DNA of 64,000 bases from Knoellia subterranea KCTC 19937 (GTDB lineage: Bacteria > Actinomycetota > Actinomycetes > Actinomycetales > Dermatophilaceae). Location of the stretch: NCBI RefSeq assembly GCF_000768685.1, contig NZ_AVPK01000002.1:248001-312000 (forward strand), given 5' to 3'. The notes beneath the pieces were generated by a model that worked only from the letters and a program-made list of their open reading frames with translations, was not told where the DNA came from and ran no database searches. Of the stretch, positions 8,627 to 17,314 are shown one piece after another (positions within the stretch are counted from its first letter, which is position 1; each line of letters opens with the position of its first letter). Made by a program: the position numbers and the translations under genes.

Positions 8627-9564
8627 CCCCGCCGCAGAACCGTCGCGGTGGTCCCGCGAAGAAGCCCAGCGGTCGCGGCAGCACCCCTGGAGGTCGAGCC
8701 GGAGGCCGCTCCGGCGGCGCCGCCGCTGGATCCGCCCGCGGTGCGGCCAATGCCCGGCCGCGTGGCATGGGCACGACCAAGAAGAGCCAGCCGACCGCAC
8801 TCCCGAACGAACCGAAGCGGGCCCGGATCGACGTTCACGACCCGGACGGCATTCGCCTCCAGAAGTTGCTGGCCTCGGCCGGAGTCGGCTCGCGCCGCGT
8901 CTGCGAACAGATGATCACCGAGGGCCGCGTCGAGGTCGACGGCCAGGTCGTCACCGAACTCGGTGTGCGCATCAACGCCGACCAGGTCGTCCACGTCGAC
9001 GGGGTGCGGGTCACTCTCGACGAGTCCCGGGTCTACCTCGCCTTCAACAAGCCGCTCAACGTCGTCACCTCGATGAACGACGAGCTCGGCCGCATCGACA
9101 TCGGTGACTACTTCGGGGACCGCAAGGAGCGGCTCTTCCACGTCGGCCGTCTCGACGCCGACACCGAGGGTTTGCTGCTGCTCACCAACGACGGCGACCT
9201 GGCCCATCGGCTGCAGCACCCGAAGTACGGCGTTCTCAAGACCTACCTCGCCCAGATCCGCGGACCGGTTCCGCGTGACCTGGGGAAGCGACTGCGCGAG
9301 GGCATCGAACTCGAGGACGGCCCGGTGCAGGTGGACTCGTTCCGCGTGGTCGACAGCCAGCCGGGCAAGGCCATCGTCGAGGTGATCCTGCACGAGGGGC
9401 GCAAGCACATCGTGCGCCGGATGCTCGCCGAGGCGGGCCACCCGGTCTTGTCGCTGGTGCGCACCCAGGTCGGACCGATCCGCCTCGGTGACACCAAACC
9501 CGGCAAGTTCCGTCGTCTCACCAAGGGTGAGGTCGGCGACCTCTACACCGCGGCGGGAATGTGA
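8623..9564 (+). CDS. rluB: 23S rRNA pseudouridine synthase, RluB/RsuA family
   Basis: Converts a specific uridine of 23S rRNA to pseudouridine. A basic, glycine-rich N-terminal extension of about 65 residues (GGPAKKPSGRGS) precedes an S4 RNA-binding domain (IRLQKLLASAGVGSRRVCEQ). The catalytic domain follows with the invariant Asp in VGRLDADTEGLLLLTNDG (about 175) and EGRKHIVRRMLAEAGHPV near the end. The extension is common in actinobacterial members. It starts with ATG overlapping the scpB stop and ends overlapping the tyrA start. Family assignment is firm; the exact target uridine is inferred. Confidence 0.93.
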   Translation: MTPPQNRRGGPAKKPSGRGSTPGGRAGGRSGGAAAGSARGAANARPRGMGTTKKSQPTALPNEPKRARIDVHDPDGIRLQKLLASAGVGSRRVCEQMITEGRVEVDGQVVTELGVRINADQVVHVDGVRVTLDESRVYLAFNKPLNVVTSMNDELGRIDIGDYFGDRKERLFHVGRLDADTEGLLLLTNDGDLAHRLQHPKYGVLKTYLAQIRGPVPRDLGKRLREGIELEDGPVQVDSFRVVDSQPGKAIVEVILHEGRKHIVRRMLAEAGHPVLSLVRTQVGPIRLGDTKPGKFRRLTKGEVGDLYTAAGM

Positions 9565-10664
9565 CGCACGAGGTCGCTCCGCCTCGTGTGCACCTGCTCG
9601 GCACCGGGCTCATCGGGACCAGTCTGGGGTTGGCGCTGACGCGTGCCGGGCACGAGGTGACACTCGAGGACATCTCGAGCACCAACGCCGCGCTGGCCCG
9701 AGACCTCGGTGCCGGAACCGCAGCTACGGCGGGGACCGCCACGGACCCCGACCTCGTCGTCGTGGCGACCCCGCCGGACGTCACCGCCGCCTGCGTCGCC
9801 GTGGCCCTGGAGCGGTGGCCCCGTGCCATGGTCACCGACGTGGCCTCGGTCAAGGGTGCCGTCATCGACGGATTGCGTTCTCGCGGAGCCGATCTGACAC
9901 GCTTCTGCGGCTCCCACCCCATGGCCGGGCGGGAGCGCAGCGGAGCCGTCGCGGGACGCCATGACCTCTTCCACGGGCGCGCCTGGGTGCTGACTCCCAC
10001 GGCGGAGACGAGTGATCGGGCCCGCAGTCTCGTGACCGAGGTCGCCCGGACCGTGGGTGCGCAGGTCCTCACCCTCGAGCCCACTGACCACGACGCGGCC
10101 GTGGCTTCGGTGTCCCACGTCCCGCAACTCATGGCGAGCCTGGTCGCGGCTCGTCTCGAGGACCTCGCCGAGTCATCCGTGGCCCTGGCCGGTCAGGGAT
10201 TGCGTGACGTGACCAGGATCGCGGCGAGCGACCCGCACCTGTGGACGCAGATCCTCTCCGGCAACGCGGGCGCGGTCCGCGATGTCCTCGCAGCCCTGGC
10301 CGCCGACCTCGACGCGGTGCGCACTGCCCTCGACGCGTTGGAGTCCGACGACGACGCGCCGGGAGCCCGCGGAACTCTGGCCCGCACCATTGCCGCCGGC
10401 AACGCCGGCCACGCACGGATTCCGGGCAAGCACGGAGCGGCGCCCACGGCATACACGACGGTTCGCGTGCTCATCCCCGACGAGCCGGGACAGCTCGGCA
10501 GGCTCTTCGCCGATGTGGGGCAGACGGGCACCAACATCGAGGAATTCCACCTCGACCACGGGCTCGGGCAGGCGTTCGGACTGGCCGAGATCGACGTCGT
10601 CCCCGCGGCGGCAGCGGCCCTCGCCGAAGGGCTCGAGCAGCGAGGCTGGCGGCTGCACGGGTGA
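9561..10664 (+). CDS. tyrA: Prephenate dehydrogenase
   Basis: Oxidative decarboxylation of prephenate to 4-hydroxyphenylpyruvate for tyrosine synthesis, NAD(P)-dependent. The Rossmann motif VHLLGTGLIGTSLGLAL is near residues 9-25. FCGSHPMAGRERSG (about 113-126) carries the catalytic histidine, and the helical dimerisation domain follows. The C-terminal 75 residues (YTTVRVLIPDEPGQLGRLF) resemble an ACT regulatory domain, so feedback by tyrosine is plausible. It starts with GTG overlapping the rluB stop. Length is 367 residues, normal for a TyrA with an ACT tail. Confidence 0.92.
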   Translation: MTHEVAPPRVHLLGTGLIGTSLGLALTRAGHEVTLEDISSTNAALARDLGAGTAATAGTATDPDLVVVATPPDVTAACVAVALERWPRAMVTDVASVKGAVIDGLRSRGADLTRFCGSHPMAGRERSGAVAGRHDLFHGRAWVLTPTAETSDRARSLVTEVARTVGAQVLTLEPTDHDAAVASVSHVPQLMASLVAARLEDLAESSVALAGQGLRDVTRIAASDPHLWTQILSGNAGAVRDVLAALAADLDAVRTALDALESDDDAPGARGTLARTIAAGNAGHARIPGKHGAAPTAYTTVRVLIPDEPGQLGRLFADVGQTGTNIEEFHLDHGLGQAFGLAEIDVVPAAAAALAEGLEQRGWRLHG

Positions 10665-10678
10665 CGACGGGGCCGCAC

Positions 10679-10684
10679 TAGGCT
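10679..10684 (+). promoter_or_regulatory. Putative -10 (TAGGCT) for leaderless cmk
   Basis: TAGGCT lies 7 nt before the ATG of cmk, so transcription would begin at or next to the start codon. No ribosome-binding site is present. The -35 region is weak. It could drive cmk-plsC-der separately from the upstream operon. Confidence 0.5.
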
Positions 10685-10691
10685 GACCGCC

Positions 10692-11408
10692 ATGTCGCCC
10701 GAAGCCAGTGCCCTCATCATCGCCATCGACGGTCCCTCCGGGTCGGGCAAGTCCAGCGTCTCCAAGGCCGTCGCCGCGCAGCTCGGGGTGGGCTACCTCG
10801 ACACCGGTGCCATGTATCGCGCGCTCACGTGGTGGTGCCTCGATCAGGGCATCGACCTGACCGACGAGGCCGCCGTCGTCGAGGCGGCGCGCTCCCTCCC
10901 TCTCGAGCAGTCGACCGATCCGACCGACCAGCGGGTGAGCGTCGGAGGCACGGACGTCACCGACGAGATCCGCACGACGGCGATCAGCTCCGAGGTCTCC
11001 AAGGTCGCGACGAACACCGGCGTCCGGCCCATCCTCCAGCAGGCGCAGCGTGACCGGATGTCGGCCATCGCTGCCGAGACCGGGGGAGTCGTGGCTGAGG
11101 GACGTGACATCACGACCGTCGTAGCACCCGACGCGCCCGTGCGGATCCTGCTCACCGCGAGTGAGGAGGCGCGCCTGCGTCGTCGGTCGGCCGAGGTCCA
11201 CGGAACCGCCGACGAGGAGGCGATCGCCGCCACTCGCGACCAGGTGCTGCGCCGAGACCGCGACGACTCCGCCGTTTCCCAGTTCACGGTTGCGGCCGAT
11301 GGCGTGGTCACGGTCGACACCTCAGACCTCGACTTCGACGAGAGTGTCGAGGCGGTGCTCGCCGTCGTCGCCTCACTCACCGGGGACGCCGAACCCGACC
11401 CTCGATGA
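10692..11408 (+). CDS. cmk: Cytidylate kinase
   Basis: Phosphorylates CMP and dCMP with ATP in pyrimidine nucleotide metabolism. The P-loop IDGPSGSGKSSVSKAVA is at about 12-28, followed by the signature YLDTGAMYRALTWW. The CMP-binding insert covers the middle, and GRDITTVVAPDAPVRILLTA leads into the LID region (RLRRRSAEVHG). The 238-residue length is typical. The gene follows tyrA by 27 bp, appears leaderless, and overlaps the acyltransferase gene by 4 bp. The cmk-plsC-der order is widely conserved. Confidence 0.96.
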   Translation: MSPEASALIIAIDGPSGSGKSSVSKAVAAQLGVGYLDTGAMYRALTWWCLDQGIDLTDEAAVVEAARSLPLEQSTDPTDQRVSVGGTDVTDEIRTTAISSEVSKVATNTGVRPILQQAQRDRMSAIAAETGGVVAEGRDITTVVAPDAPVRILLTASEEARLRRRSAEVHGTADEEAIAATRDQVLRRDRDDSAVSQFTVAADGVVTVDTSDLDFDESVEAVLAVVASLTGDAEPDPR

Positions 11409-12088
11409 CCGGGTCGCCTCCCGCGGCGTGGCGTGCCGCGTTGGGTCGCCACATCGGTCGGACGCTTGTCACGTCCCTGTATGCCGCCCGCTCCCACGGC
11501 GTCGAGAACGTTCCCCTGTCCGGGCCGGTCATCTTCGCGGCGAACCACACGGGGTACCTCGACGGCGCCGTCGTCTTCGGACTCGCACCGCGCCCGGCGC
11601 ACTTCCTCGTCCTCGCGTCCACCTTCGAGCTCGGCGTCGGACCGCTCCTGCACCTCACCGGTCAGATCCCGCTGCAGCAGGACCGAGGTGACCGCACGGC
11701 GCTGTCCTCGGCACTGGGGGTCCTCCAGCGCGGCGGTGCCGTCGGCATCTTCCCCGAGGGCGGCCGGGGTCGTGGGGACCTCGAGAAGGCCGGCAAGGGG
11801 GTCGCCTGGCTCGCCCTCCAGGGGCATGCGCCGGTCGTGCCCGTCGCCTGCCTCGGCACCCGGGCCACGGGAGAGCTCGCCTCGTCGTGGCCGCGCCTGC
11901 GGAGCAGGCTCGTGGTCGACTTCGGTGAGCCGATCTCGGTGACGCGGGCGAACGGCATACCGGGTCGGGTTCGTCTGGAACGGGCAGCGGAGGAGATTCG
12001 CGTCGCACTCGCCGACCACGTCGCACGGGCGAGTGCGCATCACGGCATCGAGCTGCCCACCGACGTGCCGCCCGACCTCTGGGACTGA
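11405..12088 (+). CDS. 1-acyl-glycerol-3-phosphate acyltransferase family protein
   Basis: PlsC-family acyltransferase of 227 residues. The catalytic motif HX4D is seen in ANHTGYLDG (about 41-49), and the glycerol-phosphate-binding block in [10 protein letters not shown] (about 118-127). Family members transfer an acyl chain to lysophosphatidic acid at the membrane, though many actinobacterial paralogues have unproven substrates. ATGA overlap with cmk and close linkage to der place it in the cmk operon. There is no strong transmembrane helix, so it is probably a peripheral membrane protein. The octamer GTATGCCG occurs twice in the gene, once using a rare ATA isoleucine codon. Confidence 0.88.
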   Translation: MTGSPPAAWRAALGRHIGRTLVTSLYAARSHGVENVPLSGPVIFAANHTGYLDGAVVFGLAPRPAHFLVLASTFELGVGPLLHLTGQIPLQQDRGDRTALSSALGVLQRGGAVGIFPEGGRGRGDLEKAGKGVAWLALQGHAPVVPVACLGTRATGELASSWPRLRSRLVVDFGEPISVTRANGIPGRVRLERAAEEIRVALADHVARASAHHGIELPTDVPPDLWD

Positions 12089-12119
12089 GCACGGCCTCTT
12101 CTGGGGGAGAATGGTGCCC

Positions 12120-13604
12120 ATGAACACCCCCGAGACCGACGAGACCGTGACCGACACCGGGTCGCTGGACGAGTCCGTCACGCATGCCCTGCGTGCTGGC
12201 CTGGACGACTTCGAGCTGAGCGAGGAGGACCTCGCGCTCGTCGACCGGGGTGACGGTGAGGTCCCGGAGGAGGAGTTCGAGGGTGGTGTTCCCGTCGTCG
12301 CCGTCGTCGGGCGCCCGAACGTCGGCAAGTCGACCCTCGTCAACCGCATCATCGGTCGCCGCGAGGCCGTCGTCGAGGACGTCCCCGGCGTGACCCGCGA
12401 CCGCGTCGCCTATGACGCGGAGTGGACCGGCACCAGATTCACCCTCGTCGACACCGGCGGGTGGGCGATCGACGCCAAGGGCATCCACCTGCGCGTGGCC
12501 GAGCAGGCAGAGATCGCGGTCGAGCTCGCCGACGCCGTGCTCTTCGTCGTGGACGCCGTCGTGGGTGCCACCGACGACGACGAGGCCGTCGTCAAGTTGC
12601 TGCGCCGTTCGGGCAAGCCGGTCGTGCTCGTCGCCAACAAGGTCGACGACCAGCGCACCGAGGCCGACGCCGCCGCGCTGTGGAACCTCGGCCTCGGCCA
12701 GCCCTGGCCGGTCTCCGCACTGCACGGGCGGGGGAGTGGTGACGTCCTCGACGCGGTCCTCGAGGTGCTGCCCGAGAGGTCCGCGGTGAGCGCCTACCAG
12801 CGCGGTGGGCCCCGTCGGGTTGCCCTGCTCGGACGTCCGAACGTCGGCAAGTCCTCGATGCTCAACAAGCTCGCCGGTGAGGACCGCGTCGTCGTCGACG
12901 ACCTCGCGGGCACGACGCGCGACCCGGTCGACGAGTTCATCGAGCTCGGCGGCAAGACGTGGCGCTTCGTCGACACGGCCGGCATCCGTCGCCGCGTGCA
13001 CCAGACGCGTGGAGCCGACTTCTACGCCTCGCTGCGCACGCAGACCGCACTCGAGAAGGCCGAGGTGGCCGTCGTCCTCATCGACGCCGCCGAGTCCATC
13101 ACCGAGCAGGACATCCGCGTCATCCAGCAGGTCGTCGACTCCGGTCGCGCCCTCGTCGTCGCCTACAACAAGTGGGACCTCACCGATGAGGAGCGTCGTC
13201 GCTACCTCGAGCGCGAGATCGAGCGTGAGCTCGTCCAGATCCCGTGGGCACCCCGCGTCAACGTCTCGGCGTCGACGGGTCGGCACATGGAGCGGCTCGT
13301 CCCCGCACTCGAGAAGGCGCTGGATTCGTGGGACACGCGCATCCCCACCGGGCGGCTCAACGCCTTCCTCGGTGAGGTCGTCGCCGGGCACCCGCACCCG
13401 GTCCGTGGTGGCAAGCAGCCCCGCATCCTTTTCGCGACCCAGGCGTCGACCCGTCCGCCGCGGTTCGTGCTGTTCGCGTCGGGCTTCATCGAGGCCGGAT
13501 ACCGCCGCTTCGTCGAACGTCGTCTCCGGGAGGAGTTCGGCTTCGAGGGCACGCCCATCGAGGTGTCGGTGCGGGTGCGCGAGAAGCGGTCCCGCCGCAG
13601 CTGA
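12120..13604 (+). CDS. der: Ribosome-associated GTPase Der (EngA)
   Basis: Double-GTPase needed for maturation of the 50S ribosomal subunit. Two complete G domains are visible: [18 protein letters not shown] (about 62-79) with DTGGW and NKVDD, then [18 protein letters not shown] (about 235-252) with DTAGI and NKWDL. A KH-like domain closes the protein ([21 protein letters not shown]). An acidic extension of about 55 residues precedes the first domain, as is common in actinobacteria. ATG 12120 is preferred over ATG 12111, because the GGGGGAG ribosome site lies directly against 12111 and about 10 nt before 12120. Length is 494 residues. A strong hairpin follows the stop. Confidence 0.96.
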   Translation: MNTPETDETVTDTGSLDESVTHALRAGLDDFELSEEDLALVDRGDGEVPEEEFEGGVPVVAVVGRPNVGKSTLVNRIIGRREAVVEDVPGVTRDRVAYDAEWTGTRFTLVDTGGWAIDAKGIHLRVAEQAEIAVELADAVLFVVDAVVGATDDDEAVVKLLRRSGKPVVLVANKVDDQRTEADAAALWNLGLGQPWPVSALHGRGSGDVLDAVLEVLPERSAVSAYQRGGPRRVALLGRPNVGKSSMLNKLAGEDRVVVDDLAGTTRDPVDEFIELGGKTWRFVDTAGIRRRVHQTRGADFYASLRTQTALEKAEVAVVLIDAAESITEQDIRVIQQVVDSGRALVVAYNKWDLTDEERRRYLEREIERELVQIPWAPRVNVSASTGRHMERLVPALEKALDSWDTRIPTGRLNAFLGEVVAGHPHPVRGGKQPRILFATQASTRPPRFVLFASGFIEAGYRRFVERRLREEFGFEGTPIEVSVRVREKRSRRS

Positions 13605-13623
13605 GCCTCGCCTCGAACTCATG

Positions 13624-13667
13624 TCATGGGGCCAGACGCGCGATCTGTCGCGCGTCTGGCCCCATGA
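13624..13667 (+). terminator. Perfect 20-bp hairpin after der
   Basis: A 20-bp perfect inverted repeat (arms 13624-13643 and 13648-13667; outer end TCATGGGG, inner end CGCGCGA) encloses the 4-nt loop TCTG. It begins 19 bp after the der stop. There is no T-run, as is usual for high-GC actinobacterial terminators. The symmetry would also stop transcription from the right. Confidence 0.8.
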
Positions 13668-13715
13668 ACGTTCCCCGGCGCCGAGCAATCAGCGGGTCGG
13701 GCGTGTACGACGACG

Positions 13716-13751
13716 AGAGGCCGTCTCCTGATCTCTCAGGAAACGGCCTCT
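13716..13751 (-). terminator. Terminator of the tRNA-Pro transcript
   Basis: Inverted repeat with arms 13716-13731 and 13736-13751: AGAGGCCGT with ACGGCCTCT, one mismatch, then TCCTGA with TCAGGA, loop of 4 nt. It lies 17 bp past the 3' end of the minus-strand tRNA and is best read as its terminator. Confidence 0.72.
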
Positions 13752-13767
13752 GACCTGCAATTTTCGC

Positions 13768-13844
<77 letters not shown>

Positions 13845-13925
13845 TGGCTTGCTCTCGCGTTGCCGCTCGAGCGAACGAAACCATATCCCATGCGTGGCAC
13901 GGCGACCGAATCGGTCCGGCGACGC

Positions 13926-15536
13926 TCAGAACTCGTGTCGCCGTCGGAGCTCTCGTGGCCGCCCATCGGGGTCGCCGACGAGCCGTTGAGGAACCTCGAA
14001 GGCGCGTCGCTGCCACGAGCTCATCGCCGGCGGATCCAGCGGGCGGAGGCGACCGGCGGGCCGTGGACCCACGCGACCCGCGTCGTGCCATGCCTGCAGA
14101 GCGGCAGCCGCCGTCGCGTAGGCGACGAAGGCGCCCCGGGGCGTGACGCAGTCGGCCATCGCCTCCTCGTGCTCGGAGCCGGCCAATGGGCGGTCGAGGT
14201 GCTCGGCGGCCAGCCGCAGACGCAGGGCCCGGGCATAGGGGGAGTGGTCCGTCCCGGCTTCGTCGACGACCAGGGCGGCGAGCTCGGAGTCGTGCGTCCA
14301 CGAGCGCCGGTTGACGTTGTCCGAGCCGATCGTGGCGTACCAGTCGTCGATGACGAAGACCTTCGCATGGACGTAGACGGGCCAACCCGTGTGGTTCTCG
14401 ATGCCGTAGGCCGCGAACCGATCCCCGCCGGCCGCCCGCAGTTGCTCGAGCGCCTGGGTTCGGCCCTCGAGCTGCATCAGCGCACCGGCACCGTCAATGT
14501 CGGGGCGGTGGGGCAGGACGGCGATGACCCGGAGTTCGGGGCGGGCCGTCAGGGCCGCAGCGAGGTCCTCGGTAATCGAGGAGGACCAGAGGTACTGGTC
14601 CTCGATGTAGATGAGTTCCTCGGCCCGACCGATCGCGGCCATGTGTGCCCGGGCAATGGAACGCTCTCCACTCCGGGCGAACGGGTAGGCGCGCGGCCGG
14701 TGGAGGTGCGGATAGGTCCGCAGGATCTGGACGACATGGGTGCCACCGACGACAGGGGGTGGGGGAGGAGCCTGCGGGGGCAGCGGCGAGGCTTCGCGGC
14801 GCACCCGGCTGAGGCGGTCGCGAAGTCGTGAGTGGAGGGCCGGCGCGAGAGGGCTCGGATCCTCCCACCGCTCGCGGAAGACCGTCTCGACGTCGAACAC
14901 GGCTGGCCCGGTGACGGCGCAGTGGACGTCGTGCCACCCCGGCCGTGGCCCGTATGCGTCGGCGAGACGCTCGCCCTGCGGATCCCCGTGGTGGTCGGAC
15001 GTGTCCCGGCGGTTGTGAGCAACGTCGATGCCGCCGACGAAGGCGATGTCGCGCGATGGATCGTCCCGATGCCGGACGACAACGAACTTCTGGTGGTGAG
15101 CCCCGCCGCGCCGCACGCGCATGTCGAGCAGGACCTCGGCGTGTTCGTCATCCTCGTCAGCGAGTTCCTCGGCAACCTCGCGGTTCTTCTCCGCGGCGAA
15201 GTCGAGCTGTTCCGTGTGCGAGCGCCACACGAGTCCGTGCACCTTGACCTTGCGATTCTCGGCCCGGTCCAGCACGGCCAGGATCGCGCTCTGCGGGTCA
15301 TCGGTGAGCAGCTGGTCGGCGTCGATCTGCCAACCCGCGAGGAAGACCGTGTCGCCCTCCGTCGTGGCTTCGAGGACCCGGTGCAACGCGGCGAAATACT
15401 CGGCACCGTCGACCAGTGGTGTCACGACGTTCCCGGCCGACCATGCGTCCTCGCCCGGGTGGTGGGCGTCGATGGTCGTGTCGGGGTTGTCTCGCTCGGA
15501 CTCGCTCAACAGCCAGCGGGTGACCTCGGGCTTCAC
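13926..15536 (-). CDS. Phospholipase D-family protein
   Basis: A 536-residue protein with two HKD-type catalytic motifs. The first is GGAHHQKFVVVRHRDD (about 143-158) with FVGGIDV just after; the second is YVHAKVFVIDDWYATIGSDN (about 384-403). This is the PLDc_2-type phosphatidyltransferase/phospholipase D superfamily, acting on phosphodiesters. There is no signal peptide, so a cytosolic or membrane-peripheral role is likely; the substrate is unknown. A proline-rich linker (LPPQAPPPPPVVGG) separates the two halves. The GTG at 15536 is chosen because it overlaps the stop of the aminotransferase gene as GTGA; longer starts would lie inside that gene. Confidence 0.85.
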   Translation of the reverse strand: MKPEVTRWLLSESERDNPDTTIDAHHPGEDAWSAGNVVTPLVDGAEYFAALHRVLEATTEGDTVFLAGWQIDADQLLTDDPQSAILAVLDRAENRKVKVHGLVWRSHTEQLDFAAEKNREVAEELADEDDEHAEVLLDMRVRRGGAHHQKFVVVRHRDDPSRDIAFVGGIDVAHNRRDTSDHHGDPQGERLADAYGPRPGWHDVHCAVTGPAVFDVETVFRERWEDPSPLAPALHSRLRDRLSRVRREASPLPPQAPPPPPVVGGTHVVQILRTYPHLHRPRAYPFARSGERSIARAHMAAIGRAEELIYIEDQYLWSSSITEDLAAALTARPELRVIAVLPHRPDIDGAGALMQLEGRTQALEQLRAAGGDRFAAYGIENHTGWPVYVHAKVFVIDDWYATIGSDNVNRRSWTHDSELAALVVDEAGTDHSPYARALRLRLAAEHLDRPLAGSEHEEAMADCVTPRGAFVAYATAAAALQAWHDAGRVGPRPAGRLRPLDPPAMSSWQRRAFEVPQRLVGDPDGRPRELRRRHEF

Positions 15537-16675
15537 GAAAGCGCACGAGCCATGCGGGCCACCGCTTCGGTGAGGATCTCGGGTGACGTCGCGAGGTTCA
15601 GTCGCACGAACCCCACTCCGGTGGCCCCGTACGACGGTCCGGACGAGAGTGCCACTCGGCCCCGATCCCGGAACTGGACCGACGGGTCGTCTCCCAGGTC
15701 GAGCTCGCGACAGTCCAGCCACGCGAGATACGTGCTGGCCGGTGGGACATAGCCGATCCGGGGGAGTTGTTCGGACAGCAGCTCGCCCAGGAGGGCGGCG
15801 TTGTCCGCAATCTCGGAGGTCAGCTGCCGCAGCCAGTCTTCACCGGAGGTCCACGCCGCCACTGACGCGATCTGAGCCAGGTGGCTCGACGCGTGCGTGT
15901 GCACCTCGTGCAGCGCAAGTTCGGGCAGCGCTTCGCCGCCGAGCACGACGACCGCCGACTTGAGGGCGGCCAGGTTCCACGCCTTCGACGCGGAGTGGAG
16001 AGCGACGCCCCGCTCGCCACCGGGCACCGTGAGGTACGGCGTGAACCGCCCCTGATGGACGATCGGTGCGTGGATCTCGTCGGAGATCACGACGACGCCG
16101 TGACGGTTCGCGATCTCGGCCAACGTTGCGAGGTCGGCGGCCGTGTGCACCGTGCCTGTGGGGTTCTGGGGGTTGCACAGCAGGTATGCCGCTCGCTCGC
16201 CTCCCGCAGTCGCCTCACCGAACGTCCGGTCCAGTGACTCGGGGTCGAGGCGTCCCTCGGCGTTCAACGGTGCGTCGAGGGTCTTGCGACCGAGCATGTC
16301 GAGGGCGTCGAAGAAGGCGTTGTAGACGGGTGAGGACACGATGACGGGGTCCCCGGGCGATGTGACGGAGCGCAGCAGCTCACTCACGCCGCAGATGACG
16401 TCTGCGACGGGTGTGACTCGGGACGGGTCGATCGTCCACGACCAGGTGCGACCGGCATACGCGGCTGCGGTCTCGACGAATTCGCGACCCAGGCCGTAGC
16501 CCGTGTCACCGCGTCGCAGTGCCGCGGTGACCGCATCGATCACGGGCTCGCAGGGCTCGGCGTCCATCTCGGCGACCCACAGCGGAAGCACGTCGGCGGG
16601 GTAGACGCCCCACTTCACTCCCGTCCGGCGCGAGCGCCACGAATCTGCCGTTCCGGCAAGGATGCGGGAAGTCAT
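15533..16675 (-). CDS. PatB/MalY-type PLP-dependent C-S lyase (class I/II aminotransferase)
   Basis: A 380-residue fold-type I PLP enzyme. The lysine that binds PLP is in LHSASKAWNLAALKSAVV (about 225-242), the SKAWNLA form typical of MalY/PatB cystathionine beta-lyases rather than true aminotransferases. Other family blocks are PLWVAEMDAEP, NPQNPTGTVHT and ISDEIHAPIVHQG. The likely reaction is beta-elimination of cystathionine or other cysteine S-conjugates to pyruvate, ammonia and a thiol. It starts with ATG 16675; longer in-frame extensions would overlap the divergent phosphatidyltransferase gene. It heads a two-gene operon with the phospholipase D-family gene. Confidence 0.85.
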   Translation of the reverse strand: MTSRILAGTADSWRSRRTGVKWGVYPADVLPLWVAEMDAEPCEPVIDAVTAALRRGDTGYGLGREFVETAAAYAGRTWSWTIDPSRVTPVADVICGVSELLRSVTSPGDPVIVSSPVYNAFFDALDMLGRKTLDAPLNAEGRLDPESLDRTFGEATAGGERAAYLLCNPQNPTGTVHTAADLATLAEIANRHGVVVISDEIHAPIVHQGRFTPYLTVPGGERGVALHSASKAWNLAALKSAVVVLGGEALPELALHEVHTHASSHLAQIASVAAWTSGEDWLRQLTSEIADNAALLGELLSEQLPRIGYVPPASTYLAWLDCRELDLGDDPSVQFRDRGRVALSSGPSYGATGVGFVRLNLATSPEILTEAVARMARALS

Positions 16676-16699
16676 GAACCGACTGTAGTCACGACCACA

Positions 16700-16705
16700 T
16701 AGGCT
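16700..16705 (+). promoter_or_regulatory. Putative -10 (TAGGCT) for the leaderless pgsA-like gene
   Basis: TAGGCT is followed by 6 nt and then the ATG at 16712, with no ribosome-binding site between, which fits a leaderless transcript. It lies in the 36-bp gap between the divergent lyase and phosphatidyltransferase genes. Confidence 0.5.
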
Positions 16706-16711
16706 GATCCC

Positions 16712-17314
16712 ATGACTGCCGGTGAGAGTGTCCGGGGGACCGACAGCGCCCCCGTCGATCGCGTCCTCACCGTGCCCAACGCACTCTCGGCGCTGCGACT
16801 CCTCGGCGTGCCAGCCTTCATCTGGGCGATCGCCACGCGCCACGACGCGATCGCGCTCGTCATCCTCATGGCGTCCGGGATCACGGACTACCTCGATGGC
16901 AAGATCGCGCGGCACTACGGCCTCGTCTCGCGGGTCGGCCAGTTGCTCGACCCGATCGCCGACCGCCTCTACATCGTCACGACACTCGTCGGATTGGCGT
17001 GGCGCGACATCATCCCGTGGTGGCTCGTCGCGATCCTCTTTGCCCGTGAAGCCTTCATGGCCGTCGTCGTGCTCATCGCCAAGCGTCACGGGTGGACCGG
17101 GCTGCCGGTTCACTTCATCGGGAAGGCCGCGACCTTCAACCTCCTGTATGCCTTCCCGGCACTGCTCATGGCCGAGGGGGACGGCTGGCTCGCCTCGCTC
17201 GCCCGTCCGATCGGTTGGGGCTTTGCGTGGTGGGGCACCGTGCTCTATTGGGTTGCCGGGATCCTGTATGCCGTCCAGTTGCGTCAGCTCATCGCTCGCC
17301 GGGGTGCCCGATGA
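16712..17314 (+). CDS. CDP-alcohol phosphatidyltransferase (PgsA-like)
   Basis: Integral membrane enzyme that transfers a phosphatidyl group from CDP-diacylglycerol to an alcohol. The family signature is complete in DYLDGKIARHYG followed by QLLDPIADRLY (about 54-81). About six hydrophobic segments follow (WLVAILFAREAFMAVVVLIA, GWGFAWWGTVLYWVAGILYA). Length is 200 residues. It heads the conserved actinobacterial block pgsA-DUF881-small basic protein-DUF881-gcvH-garA-ftsR (compare Mycobacterium tuberculosis Rv1822 onward), so it is probably the PgsA2-type paralogue. The alcohol substrate is not certain. It overlaps the next gene by 4 bp. Confidence 0.9.
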   Translation: MTAGESVRGTDSAPVDRVLTVPNALSALRLLGVPAFIWAIATRHDAIALVILMASGITDYLDGKIARHYGLVSRVGQLLDPIADRLYIVTTLVGLAWRDIIPWWLVAILFAREAFMAVVVLIAKRHGWTGLPVHFIGKAATFNLLYAFPALLMAEGDGWLASLARPIGWGFAWWGTVLYWVAGILYAVQLRQLIARRGAR

